Source: Micavibrio sp. UBA5703 (lineage in GTDB: Bacteria > Pseudomonadota > Alphaproteobacteria > Micavibrionales > Micavibrionaceae). From it: 25,908 nt of DNA. Where the stretch lies: NCBI GenBank assembly GCA_002420015.1, contig DIHF01000060.1, positions 1-25,908 of the forward strand, in the 5' to 3' direction. Position numbers and translations under genes: made by a program. The notes beneath the pieces are model-generated. The model did not search any database, was not told the origin of the DNA, and worked only from the letters and a program-made list of their open reading frames with translations. Shown in pieces: positions 7,381 through 15,139 of the stretch. The stretch's first letter is position 1, and every line of letters starts with the position of its first letter.

Positions 7381-8271
7381 AACCTTTGCAGACGGACCCA
7401 TATCCGGCGCAGCTTCCATCTTCGCCCAGATATCTTTGCCTAATCCCGGCAGGCTTTGCTTGTCGGTATAATAAACATGCCCGTTGCCTTCGAGTTTGAA
7501 GAAAGAAGCGCTTGGCGCATCATCATGTCCCACAAGCCCCTCGGTATTGGCGGCAGGCCCCTTGTCGTTCAGCATGGCTATCGACACTGGCTTTCCATCA
7601 AAACTTTTCTTGATTTCTTCAGAAGAAACACTTCCTGCCAAGACCATGTGTCCTTCGACAACATCGTATTTATTTATCTGTCCGCCATTTTTACCGGATG
7701 TTATATCTGAAAACTGTTGCGATGTAAGCTGGACATCACGCCCCTGTTCAAAGCTGTGCGGAACTGCCGTGGGATTCGTCTTCAACTTATCCAAATTGAC
7801 CTGGACGCCATAATCTTTTGCCTTTTGTACAGCCGCCTTCGCCACGGCCTCCACCACTTTTCCTTCTTTAACGTCACGGCCATAAGGCGCGTTGGCAACA
7901 TCGTTCATGAATTCACGTTTGGCAGCAGGGCTGTCAAAGACCAGAACTTTTTTTTCTTCCATCTCATGCAAAAATTTACTTACCTCCGCAGAAAACTTTT
8001 CCTTATCCAGGCCCTCCTTATCAGAAAACGCAGTTTCCCAATCCTTTTGCGCGCCCTCGTCCGCCTTGGCCTGAGCGGCCTTCTGCTCCGCAGTCTGCGG
8101 TGGCGGCTCGTTTTTGACAAATTGCTGGAGAAACGGCCCGAAAATCTTCTTCCAGGCTCCGGAAGGATCTATCCGATCAAAAAAACTGTCTACGTCTTCC
8201 CATTTTACAGCGGGCCTTGCTTTCGCGGCGCCATCTTTAGGCCCGTCTTTTTTCGGCTCTTGTTCGGCCAT
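7306..8271 (-). CDS. Hypothetical Ala/Lys-rich soluble protein
   Basis: I do not recognise this 321-residue protein. It has no signal peptide or membrane segment. Residues 1-22 are basic and disordered-looking (KKDGPKDGAAK). Residues 23-150 look helical and rich in Ala, Lys and Glu, including EQKAAQAKADEGAQKDWE. Residues 150-290 look more globular, with GHMVLAGSVSSEEIKKSF and GNGHVYYTDKQSLPGLG. The last 25 or so residues (from about PSPGMTQAVESRNYAA) are written by a dispersed palindromic repeat that runs through the 3' end. ATG 8271 is preceded by GAGG at 8 nt. It lies inside the polysaccharide region, convergent with the export gene and divergent from a glycosyltransferase gene, but nothing in the protein ties it to polysaccharide. 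Confidence 0.8.
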   Translation of the reverse strand: MAEQEPKKDGPKDGAAKARPAVKWEDVDSFFDRIDPSGAWKKIFGPFLQQFVKNEPPPQTAEQKAAQAKADEGAQKDWETAFSDKEGLDKEKFSAEVSKFLHEMEEKKVLVFDSPAAKREFMNDVANAPYGRDVKEGKVVEAVAKAAVQKAKDYGVQVNLDKLKTNPTAVPHSFEQGRDVQLTSQQFSDITSGKNGGQINKYDVVEGHMVLAGSVSSEEIKKSFDGKPVSIAMLNDKGPAANTEGLVGHDDAPSASFFKLEGNGHVYYTDKQSLPGLGKDIWAKMEAAPDMGPSAKVPSPGMTQAVESRNYAAPSVSAGIG

Positions 8272-8351
8272 ACGTACACCCTCGCAGCTTTGCTCTGCAT
8301 TGATCTTATGACATAATCGTTAACAATTTATGAATTTGGACAGGCCTGCCT

Positions 8352-9143
8352 ATGCCCAACGATCCACTTTTTACAATAATAACAGTGATTTATAACAATA
8401 TCGCCGGATTGAAGCGTACGGCGGAGTCCGTTCATGCCCAAACCCTGAAGGACTATGAATGGATCGTGATCGACGGCGGTTCGTCAGACGGCAGCGCCGA
8501 ATGGCTCAAGTCATCGAAGGCCAACTGGATATCCGAACCCGACCGGGGCATTTACGACGCGATGAACAAAGGGATCGGGAAAAGCTCCAACCAATATCTT
8601 TTATTTCTCAATGCTGGCGACACACTGGCTGAAAAAGATGTTTTGCAAAGCCTTTCTCAGGAAATCAAAAGCCAGCGTACCGCACCCGATTTCATCTACG
8701 GCGATTCCCTTGAGATGGATAGAAGCGGCAAACGATTAAACAAACCGGCGCGCTCGCACAAAAAAATCCTCTCCGGCATGTTCACGCATCATCAGGCGAT
8801 GCTCTACCGCCGCGAAGCGCTTGGCGATCTGCGCTATAGTTTGCGCTACGACATCGCCGCCGATTACGATTTCACTTTGCGTTTTCTTAAAAAGACGAAA
8901 AATATTTTATACTGGCCGCATCCGATTTGCGTGTTCGAAGCGGGCGGCGTCTCGCAACAGCAAGCCTTGAAGGGCCGCGCTGAACAGTTCGAAATCCGCC
9001 AAAACATCGGTGTTAACCCCAACATCAACGCCGCGATTTTCATCACGCAAACCGCCACGTGGCATTTCCGCAAATTGTTTCCATTTGCGTATTGGGCATT
9101 TAAGAACGTGCGCGGATCATCCGGTAATAAATCAGGCGGCTAA
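8352..9143 (+). CDS. Glycosyltransferase family 2 (WcaE-like)
   Basis: This is a cytoplasmic GT-A glycosyltransferase of 263 residues. The N-terminus reads FTIITVIYNNIAGLKRTAESV, and the nucleotide-binding VIDGGSSDGS (about 37-46) and SEPDRGIYDAMNKGI follow. LFLNAGD stands at the DxD position, as is common in the WcaE-like subgroup. HHQAMLYRRE and the DYDFTLRFL motif (about 175-183) mark the acceptor side and catalytic base region. It would transfer one sugar from a nucleotide sugar during repeat-unit assembly; the sugar cannot be told. An ACAGG stretch lies about 7 nt before ATG 8352. Its last 44 bp overlap the end of the converging GT2 gene. Confidence 0.9.
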   Translation: MPNDPLFTIITVIYNNIAGLKRTAESVHAQTLKDYEWIVIDGGSSDGSAEWLKSSKANWISEPDRGIYDAMNKGIGKSSNQYLLFLNAGDTLAEKDVLQSLSQEIKSQRTAPDFIYGDSLEMDRSGKRLNKPARSHKKILSGMFTHHQAMLYRREALGDLRYSLRYDIAADYDFTLRFLKKTKNILYWPHPICVFEAGGVSQQQALKGRAEQFEIRQNIGVNPNINAAIFITQTATWHFRKLFPFAYWAFKNVRGSSGNKSGG

Positions 9144-9933
9144 GTGCGAAATCGAACCCCGCCGTACCGTCCAGAATGCCGCCTTTTAAAAAATAGCTAT
9201 GCGCAAATGCCACAAACGGACGAAACGGCAGCACGCGAAAAATGCGCTTGGCCAATGAACGTCCCGCCGACACATCGCGCGGCCATGCACGCTTTTTGTT
9301 CATTGCAACTTCCCAATCCGCGTAGCGCTCATGCCGCCGCGCCCAGCCTTCCCGGTCCTCGCACGCATAATGCACCAACGGATTTTTCAACCGCCCGATA
9401 CGTTCATTTTTATAGGCAGATTTCAAAACCGGCTGGTAATGCCCCTCCATCTCGCCCATCCCCGGCATGTCCAGATCGTCGATCACCGGAAATTCGATTT
9501 TGCGGCGATCAATGAGACACAATTTGTTGTTGCGCAGGCCATGCCGCAGCAATCTGCCGCGCCAGTGATACGCGCCCTGCACGAAATACCCGGCGCAATC
9601 CGGCGCTCCCCGCGAAAATAAATCCGCCATCTCCCGGCGCAGTTCCGGCGTTATCACCTCATCGGCATCGATGAAGAAAACCCAGTCGTATTTGAGCGTG
9701 AGATGATCGAGACACCATTGCCGTTTCTTTGGATACTTGCCGTTCCATATGAAATTCTCCGCCCTTGCGCCTGCCTGCGCAGCGATTTCACAAGTGCGGT
9801 CGGTGCTGCTTGAATCGACGATAATGACCTCGCCAAAACCTTCAAGCGCCGCAAGACTCCGCACGATCCTTTGCTCCTCATTTTTTGTGACAATGACGGC
9901 GCTGACGGGAATCACGTTACTCCGCCGCCGCAT
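9100..9933 (-). CDS. Glycosyltransferase family 2 (WaaE/KdtX-like)
   Basis: This is a 277-residue GT-A transferase. It opens VSAVIVTKNEEQRIVRSLAA and continues IIVDSSSTDRTCEIA, with the DxD motif FFIDADEVIT near residues 90-99. The pattern WNGKYPKKRQWCLDHL and the C-terminal Arg-rich HERYADWE and PFVAFAHSYFLKGGILDG are typical of the WaaE/KdtX-like lipopolysaccharide-core branch. The acceptor is unknown. ATG 9933 lies inside the end of the upstream co-polymerase gene (17-bp overlap), so translation is probably coupled. A GTG six codons in, behind CGGAG, is an alternative start. It is the last gene of the leftward polysaccharide run. Confidence 0.9.
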   Translation of the reverse strand: MRRRSNVIPVSAVIVTKNEEQRIVRSLAALEGFGEVIIVDSSSTDRTCEIAAQAGARAENFIWNGKYPKKRQWCLDHLTLKYDWVFFIDADEVITPELRREMADLFSRGAPDCAGYFVQGAYHWRGRLLRHGLRNNKLCLIDRRKIEFPVIDDLDMPGMGEMEGHYQPVLKSAYKNERIGRLKNPLVHYACEDREGWARRHERYADWEVAMNKKRAWPRDVSAGRSLAKRIFRVLPFRPFVAFAHSYFLKGGILDGTAGFDFALSRLIYYRMIRARS

Positions 9934-10879
9934 GATCGGATTTCCTGTACGGACTTTTGACGATGTTTTCGTTGCTGCCCTGCCCCTGCGGCTTGACCCA
10001 GGCCGGATGGCGCACGGTTACCGTTGCCGTGCGAATCTGGCTTCTGGCCCTGGCCTCGGCGCGGATGCTGTAAATAACGAACCCCGATATCAACCCCGCA
10101 AAAACAAACGCGCTATAGAGAAAAAACGGATCGGGCCATGCGGGTTTTGCGCCGCTCGAAGGCGGCTCGACGACCGCCGCCGCATAAGGCTGGTCGATCG
10201 ACACCAGCATCCGCAGCCTTTCCTGCTCCAGCAACAAAGTCGTAAGGGCGCGGCGATGCTCGGGGTTGGATGTGTCCACCACAGCACCTTTCAGATATTC
10301 AATGCGGCTCTCCGTCTCCTCACGGATCGTCTTGCGAATAAGCCCATCGGCCAGCGTATGAAGCCGCTCGATGAAATACGCGGCGAATTTGCGGTTGGGA
10401 TGGCGGTAAACCAGCCGTCGCAAAGTCGTATTGCCCACAGGCTCGAGAGAAACTTTATCCGCGATATATTCCGCCAGCACTTCCGCGCTCAACTCACCTT
10501 CCGGCGCTTTGGAGAACACAAAGGCTTTGTCCATGCGCACGCCTTTTTCGATGTTGGGATCTTCGAGCAAAAGCGCCGCTACCGACGCGCCGTCATACAT
10601 GCTTTCAAACCGCAGGAAATCCGAGGAGTTCGCCACGCCCACCCGCTGCACCAGATAGCGCAGGGCAAACAGGCTGTCATCGGCCAGCAGAGAGGAAATC
10701 TCCGCGCCGTTCATCGGCGTTGCGGGGGAAACGATCATACTGGCGCGGTAATGCGGAACGGCCAGCGTTACAAAGGCGCTGGCCCCAATCACCCCAAGCA
10801 TCGTCATGAAGAACATATAAAAGCGCGCCCGCCACACATCGCGGAACAGGTCGACCAAAGTCTTTTCCTGCGCACTCAT
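9917..10879 (-). CDS. Wzz-like polysaccharide co-polymerase (chain-length determinant)
   Basis: This 320-residue inner-membrane protein has the Wzz layout. There is a short cytoplasmic N-terminus, TM1 at about 20-41 (FYMFFMTMLGVIGASAFVTL), a long periplasmic part and TM2 at about 249-271. The periplasmic part has YRASMIVSP after TM1 and a helical stretch RKTIREETESRIEYLKGAV. The C-terminal tail after TM2 is about 50 residues. No Walker motif or Tyr cluster is present, so the BY-kinase of PCP-2a proteins is absent. These proteins set polymer length and link the polymerase to the outer-membrane exporter. It is followed by and overlaps the GT2 gene. AAGGT lies about 10 nt before ATG 10879. Confidence 0.85.
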   Translation of the reverse strand: MSAQEKTLVDLFRDVWRARFYMFFMTMLGVIGASAFVTLAVPHYRASMIVSPATPMNGAEISSLLADDSLFALRYLVQRVGVANSSDFLRFESMYDGASVAALLLEDPNIEKGVRMDKAFVFSKAPEGELSAEVLAEYIADKVSLEPVGNTTLRRLVYRHPNRKFAAYFIERLHTLADGLIRKTIREETESRIEYLKGAVVDTSNPEHRRALTTLLLEQERLRMLVSIDQPYAAAVVEPPSSGAKPAWPDPFFLYSAFVFAGLISGFVIYSIRAEARARSQIRTATVTVRHPAWVKPQGQGSNENIVKSPYRKSDHAAAE

Positions 10880-10937
10880 TAAGTTTTGACCTTACACATA
10901 GTGAACCTGAAATAAAACGAGCATAAAAACACTGCAT

Positions 10938-10996
10938 CCCCCGCGCAAGCGGGGGTCTTGACCGCTTGTATTCAAAAGATCCCCGCTTTCGCGGGG
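10938..10996. repeat. Pair of GC hairpins inside the polysaccharide run
   Basis: Two hairpins are seen: CCCCCGC/GCGGGGG with loop GCAA (10938-10955) and CCCCGC/GCGGGG with loop TTTC (10981-10996). They belong to the same GC-hairpin repeat class as 2556 and 7241. They lie in the 158-bp gap between the GT4 gene and the Wzz-like gene and may lower readthrough or stabilise mRNA ends. Confidence 0.6.
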
Positions 10997-11037
10997 AAAG
11001 CAGGAAGAGATATTTATTTCTGATGATGAAAAGGTTG

Positions 11038-12315
11038 CTAACTCCCCGTCTGTCTTAAATCCCCTTCAATCACATTCCATGCCCTGTCCATCCATGCGCG
11101 GATCGATTGCTTGGGCATGAAAACCTTTCCGGCGTTGGCCGCGCCGCCCTGCGCCGCGAACCAGTCATCGCCGTTCATGCGGAAGTGCAAAATCGCGCGC
11201 GCCAGATCGTCGGCGTTACCCTGCGGCACGACGATACCTGCGCCGAATTCATATATGACCTGCGCGGCCTCGCAATATTGCGGACCGACGAAAATGCACG
11301 GACGCTGCACCGCCATCGCGGCGTAAATCTTGCTGGGAACGGCGTATCCCGCCGCATCTTCCGTCATGGAAACCAGATGCACATCGCCGCTTTCCATCAG
11401 ATTGCGCAGATTTCCGGCGGGCTGGTGCGGCAGCAGGCGGATATTGTCCAGATGCCGCGCTGCGCGCTCATGTGCGATCCTGTCAAAACGCGGGCCGTCG
11501 CCTGCAAAAATAAATTCGATCTCCGGGTATTCGCCGCCCAGCTTTTCCGCCGCATCAAGAATGGTGTCGATCGGATGGGCGCGGCCGATATTGCCGGCGT
11601 AGAGAACCTTGAACTTCATACCGTTCTTCAAAAGCTCGCGGTACGGCTTGGCTCCGGCGGCGGCGGCTTTATAGACGCTATGATGGCTCAGATTGGTAAT
11701 CTGGCCTTCGACAGAATTGCCGTTGTTGTTATTGCTAACCGGGCGCACAAGCTCGAAATCCGGCCAGTTGGGAATCATCGTGATGCGCGCCGGGTCAACG
11801 CCGTCCTCGGCCAGATGCCCGGCCATGCAGCGCCCGATCACCACCACTCTGTCGCACGCCTTCATGGCGCGCCGCGAAAGTATCTTGAATCGCTCCATGA
11901 TAAAACCAGGCACCTTAAACCCAAGCGCGGGCAGAATGTCCGGGTACAAATCCTGGCACCAGTGAATATGGCGGCTCTTTTTAAAGCGTGCGATGATGCC
12001 GCCCGCCACGACCAGCATCGGCGGATCGGTCATCGTCACCACCAGATCGCGCCGCCCTATGCGCATGGCCGTGTAAAGCATCCTGATCCACGCCCAGCCA
12101 TACCCGAAAAGCCCCGAAGGCTTCTTCGGACCTTTGAGGCGGATGACACGTACGGAACCATCGCGCTCTCTTTTTGTCTTTGGACCTGTGGTTATGACCG
12201 TAACGCGCCATCCTTCGCGGGCGAAGCGCCGCGCCAGATCGCGCAGGACGCGGCCCGTCGCGCCCCTTTCCGGTGCATAAACGCGGTTTAAGAACAGTAT
12301 CGACGGTCTACGCAT
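11038..12315 (-). CDS. Glycosyltransferase family 4 (WbuB-like)
   Basis: This is a 425-residue GT-B transferase. The N-terminal acceptor domain opens SILFLNRVYAPERGATGRVL, followed by GWRVTVITTGP. HIHWCQDLYPDILPALGF and the linker ITMIPNWPDFE lead into the donor domain, with FKVLYAGNIGRAHPIDTILDA, IEFIFAGDGPR and the EDAAGYAVPSKIYAAMAVQRP signature (about residues 337-357), where Glu and Pro-Ser-Lys contact the nucleotide sugar. WbuB transfers N-acetylfucosamine in O-antigen assembly; the sugar here is unknown. An Asn-rich insert (NNNNGNSVEG) near residue 200 marks the interdomain region. It starts 15 bp after the polymerase stop, consistent with one transcript. Confidence 0.92.
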   Translation of the reverse strand: MRRPSILFLNRVYAPERGATGRVLRDLARRFAREGWRVTVITTGPKTKRERDGSVRVIRLKGPKKPSGLFGYGWAWIRMLYTAMRIGRRDLVVTMTDPPMLVVAGGIIARFKKSRHIHWCQDLYPDILPALGFKVPGFIMERFKILSRRAMKACDRVVVIGRCMAGHLAEDGVDPARITMIPNWPDFELVRPVSNNNNGNSVEGQITNLSHHSVYKAAAAGAKPYRELLKNGMKFKVLYAGNIGRAHPIDTILDAAEKLGGEYPEIEFIFAGDGPRFDRIAHERAARHLDNIRLLPHQPAGNLRNLMESGDVHLVSMTEDAAGYAVPSKIYAAMAVQRPCIFVGPQYCEAAQVIYEFGAGIVVPQGNADDLARAILHFRMNGDDWFAAQGGAANAGKVFMPKQSIRAWMDRAWNVIEGDLRQTGS

Positions 12316-12330
12316 ATCCGGCGAGGCTCT

Positions 12331-13611
12331 CTAGGGTTTCTGACTATTTATGTATATTCTGTATACTGGAATTAGAAGTAAGACTAGCCCAAAATCGAGG
12401 GACTTGAAACTTGCGTAGAGAAAGATATCGACAAGAAACGGCGCGAGCAGCGCCATCGCCACGAGCGGCTGGCGAAATAAAAGACCTGTGAGTAAATTCA
12501 GCAGCCCCGCCAGATACGTACAGACCAGAAAAACCCCGACCAATCCGGTTTTAAGGAGCATCGAGGTCAGCAGGCTGTGGGTAAAGTTGACGTACACCCC
12601 GCCGACCGCCGGGGAATGGAATCCCCCGCCCCATCCAAGCCCAAACAAAATATGCGCCGGGTTGCCGGTGCCGGAAACGGCATCCCAGACGGCACGGGCT
12701 TCCTGATCGCGCATGTTGAGGCCAACCATGCTGGTCTTGCGGCCAAGAATTTCGGCGGCATCCATGAAGACCGGAAAAGCTGCCGACACGACGAGCAAGA
12801 TGGCAATCAGAAGCCGCGCCGCCCTTGCCGGACTGCGCCACAACGCCAAAAGCGTCAGCATGGCAGCATAGAGCACGCAAGCGCCAACTCCTGCGCGCTG
12901 CTCCGACGCCGCCATCGCCAGCAGCGGCAACAGCGACAGGCCGAACAAAATCGTGGCCCGGATAATGTCCTTTGCACCCGTTGCCTCCATAATTGTTTTT
13001 CCACTGAGGCCCAGTAACATGAGTGCGGCCAGAAAAACCGTTGGCGCGTTGGCGAAATAAAACAATTCATCCGAAATGGGAAAGATTCCAACATTCAAAA
13101 AACTGAACGGATAAAACGGCAGCAAAGCGCGCAGCGCAAAAATAAAGCCCAGCACAATCGCGATGAAAAGCAAATAGCGCCCGTATTCCGGCCGCCTCTC
13201 AAAATTCTGCGCCAGAAAAACCGGCATCAGGAAAAAGGCGAACGGCAACAAATCGCGCAACATCTGTCCCGTGCCGTGACCCGCCATCGCCCCCACGATC
13301 AACGGCACGCTGAGTCCATACAGCAGAAAAAGTTTTCCACCTATCTGCCAAAGATTCATGGGTGCAGAAGAAGAAATCGTCAGGGCGCGCACGCCGCCCT
13401 TAATACCGACAGCGGCCAGCAGCAACAGCCCCGTCATAATCTCCGGCCAGCCGGGATTGTCCGGCGTCGGCGAGCCGCGAAGCGCGTAAACAGCTATCGC
13501 CGCCATCAGGCTGCAAAAACGCAGCCCCTCAACATCAAGGGAAACAATCGCTGAAAAAAAGCCGCCCCGGCGCGGCAGATACGCTGTGGACTCCATGCTT
13601 GTGCATAGCAC
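12331..13611 (-). CDS. O-antigen polymerase/ligase family membrane protein (Wzy/WaaL-like)
   Basis: This is a 426-residue protein with about 10-12 membrane segments. The large periplasmic loop before the last segments carries HILFGLGWGGGFHS and, after it, VNFTHSLLTSMLLKTGLVG (about residues 349-367). This is the His-plus-GLxG pattern of the Wzy_C/O-antigen ligase family. Such proteins polymerise undecaprenyl-linked repeat units or ligate the polymer to lipid A-core, and sequence reading cannot tell which. The listed start is a GTG; ATG 13596, five codons in, is an equally good start and neither has a clear ribosome-binding site. A perfect hairpin lies just upstream (13626-13648). It belongs with the downstream GT4 and co-polymerase genes. 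Confidence 0.85.
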   Translation of the reverse strand: MLCTSMESTAYLPRRGGFFSAIVSLDVEGLRFCSLMAAIAVYALRGSPTPDNPGWPEIMTGLLLLAAVGIKGGVRALTISSSAPMNLWQIGGKLFLLYGLSVPLIVGAMAGHGTGQMLRDLLPFAFFLMPVFLAQNFERRPEYGRYLLFIAIVLGFIFALRALLPFYPFSFLNVGIFPISDELFYFANAPTVFLAALMLLGLSGKTIMEATGAKDIIRATILFGLSLLPLLAMAASEQRAGVGACVLYAAMLTLLALWRSPARAARLLIAILLVVSAAFPVFMDAAEILGRKTSMVGLNMRDQEARAVWDAVSGTGNPAHILFGLGWGGGFHSPAVGGVYVNFTHSLLTSMLLKTGLVGVFLVCTYLAGLLNLLTGLLFRQPLVAMALLAPFLVDIFLYASFKSLDFGLVLLLIPVYRIYINSQKP

Positions 13612-13625
13612 ATAGCGCGACTAAA

Positions 13626-13648
13626 CGACTAGGGTAATACCCTAGTCG
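13626..13648 (-). promoter_or_regulatory. Perfect intercistronic hairpin before the polymerase gene
   Basis: CGACTAGGGT and ACCCTAGTCG form a perfect 10-bp stem with a 3-nt loop. The stop codon of the upstream gene lies in the 5' arm and the stem ends 15 bp before the GTG start. Only TTT follows, so it is a poor intrinsic terminator. Attenuation, mRNA processing or a repressor site are possible. Confidence 0.55.
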
Positions 13649-14292
13649 TAAGAATTAAACAGCCGCTTCGGCTTATCAGATGAAGACCCGGCGTTGATTT
13701 TCTTTGAAGATTTGGGAGAAACATATACCTGCTTCCTGCCGCTATGGGTGGTCGTGCGTTGATTCGGCTGACTGCCTGGGTCGCTCTGTATCTGTTCGGC
13801 AAGTTCTTTGATCTTTTCGACGCTTTCCTTGTTTTGCTCGATGACCCTTTCCTCGTCGCGCTCCGCGTAGAACATCTGAATCGCCTTCATCGTCAGCGCC
13901 GATTCGTTGCGCATGCTTTCAAAATTCTGCGCGTTGTTGGCGATCAGCATCACCATCAAATCTTCCTTGGTCGGCGTTTTGTTGCCGCGCATATCCATAT
14001 TGGGCATCACCAGCCTGTCCGCCGACTTCGCCAGCTCCGCATAGGGATCGACCGGTGTTTGCTTCCGTGCAGCGGTTCTTGCCTTGTAGACGCCTCTCTT
14101 TTCCTGGCTGTTTTTCTGGCCGGGACGGATAAACAGGCTCGGCCTGCCGCCGCCTTCGCCATCTTCCTGTGCGCTCTTGCTTTTTTTGGAACCGATAAAA
14201 AGCCCCGATTGCGCATAAGCCAGCGGCGCGGCGAACACACCAACCGCGACCAGAAACAGCGCCAGACGCCTCACTTCATCCATTCCAATCAT
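13642..14292 (-). CDS. Hypothetical secreted protein
   Basis: This 216-residue protein has a signal peptide: EVRRLALFLVAVGVFAAPLAYAQ, with likely cleavage at AYA-Q near residue 28. The mature part is hydrophilic and mostly disordered, with SKKSKSAQEDGEGGGR and basic stretches. A helical middle at about 100-170 contains LMVMLIANNAQNFESMRNES and EERVIEQNKESVEKIKELAEQI, and looks able to form a coiled coil. I recognise no family. GGAG lies 7 nt before ATG 14292. It heads the leftward run with the polymerase and glycosyltransferase genes 30 bp behind it, so a periplasmic or surface role linked to polysaccharide is possible. Its upstream region is shared with the divergent gene at 14461 and holds a CtrA-like box. 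Confidence 0.8.
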   Translation of the reverse strand: MIGMDEVRRLALFLVAVGVFAAPLAYAQSGLFIGSKKSKSAQEDGEGGGRPSLFIRPGQKNSQEKRGVYKARTAARKQTPVDPYAELAKSADRLVMPNMDMRGNKTPTKEDLMVMLIANNAQNFESMRNESALTMKAIQMFYAERDEERVIEQNKESVEKIKELAEQIQSDPGSQPNQRTTTHSGRKQVYVSPKSSKKINAGSSSDKPKRLFNSYD

Positions 14293-14365
14293 CGAGAATC
14301 TCCATCTGTTTCCATTCTACCAGAAATAACGCGGAATGTTCAAAAAAACCCTGTTTTTTAGGCGG

Positions 14366-14391
14366 TTAACGCCTGTTAACGGTAAATTAAC
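14366..14391. promoter_or_regulatory. CtrA-like binding site with an extra half site
   Basis: 14376-14391 reads TTAACGGTAAATTAAC, an exact TTAA-N7-TTAAC match to the CtrA consensus of Alphaproteobacteria. A further TTAAC half site lies at 14366-14370, 10 bp upstream. The box lies between the divergent genes at 14292 and 14461, about 70-85 bp from each start. Binding is inferred from the motif alone. Confidence 0.6.
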
Positions 14392-14460
14392 TTTTTGGGT
14401 GCATTATTTACATGTTTCCGTAAAAGATCGGGCAAACGATCGGTAAAAAAGGAGTGTGAA

Positions 14461-15129
14461 ATGCAGGTCAACGTACAGAAATTTCTTGAGGAATCCGGCG
14501 TAAAAGAACCATTTTACCCCGGCAAAAGACTTATCCTTCCCTGTGCGCAGACAGCGGAGTTCAAGAGCCACTGCGTGGTTCTGGACTGGCGCGTGCCCGG
14601 CAAGATCCGCCTTGATGTAAAGGCGGGGATTACCGGCAAGGACCTCGAACCGAAAAAGCTCAAGAAATATCCTCTGAACCTGCAAATGCCGACCTATGTC
14701 GAAATCGAGGTTCTGAACGACAACGCGGCGGCCAAAAAAGACGAAAGCGATGAAGACGGCGAAGCCTCCGGCTCCGCATCCTCATCCGGCAAGGGCGGCT
14801 CCGGCGGCAAGCGTCCGGGCCTTGGCCTGATGGCCGAAGCGTTCGGCCAGTCCGTCGAGGGCAAAGTGCCTTCACTCGGCAAGATCGTGAAAATGGTCGT
14901 GATGGGCACTGAAATCGCCGCTGCGGCTTTTGGCGATGTATTCGAAAGAATGACCAAGCAAATCAGCCACGCAAAAATTTCCACGACGGAACTGCTCGCA
15001 CAGGCCGGCAAGATGATCACAAAGGTCATGCCACCCAGCTTCCTCGAACCCAAGGGCGACGAAACCGTCCCGTACAAATACGACGTGAATAAAAACGCGG
15101 ATATCGGCTACAAACTAACGCCGGGGTAA
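14461..15129 (+). CDS. Hypothetical two-part protein with acidic-Gly/Ser linker
   Basis: This is a 222-residue protein of unknown family without a signal peptide. Residues 1-90 look like a compact beta-rich domain (PGKRLILPCAQTAEFKSHCVVLDWRV, PTYVEIEVLND). Residues about 92-122 are a low-complexity linker of Asp/Glu then Ser/Gly (DESDEDGEASGSASSSGKGG). Residues 125-222 hold a hydrophobic helix KIVKMVVMGTEIAAAAFGDVF and a polar C-terminus. The helix could touch a membrane or self-associate. ATG 14461 is chosen because AAAAAAGGAG lies 7 nt upstream; an in-frame ATG at 14395 has no such site. The CtrA-like box about 70 bp upstream suggests cell-cycle or motility-linked control, which is inference. 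It is monocistronic, followed by repeats. Confidence 0.82.
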   Translation: MQVNVQKFLEESGVKEPFYPGKRLILPCAQTAEFKSHCVVLDWRVPGKIRLDVKAGITGKDLEPKKLKKYPLNLQMPTYVEIEVLNDNAAAKKDESDEDGEASGSASSSGKGGSGGKRPGLGLMAEAFGQSVEGKVPSLGKIVKMVVMGTEIAAAAFGDVFERMTKQISHAKISTTELLAQAGKMITKVMPPSFLEPKGDETVPYKYDVNKNADIGYKLTPG

Positions 15130-15139
15130 ATTACCCTTC

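Noticed and set aside
8320..8334. TTAA-N7-TGAA, a near CtrA box before the GT2 gene
   Set aside because: It has one mismatch in the second half site and lacks the trailing C in context; such matches are expected by chance in AT-rich gaps.
11107..12291. Plus-strand frame of 394 codons, and similar long frames at 9737-10882 and 4620-5606 (minus)
   Set aside because: All are opposite genes with recognised domains; GC-rich third positions keep the antisense frame open.
13626..13648. Intrinsic terminator for the secreted-protein gene
   Set aside because: Only three T follow the stem on the transcribed strand, and the next gene starts 15 bp later in the same direction.
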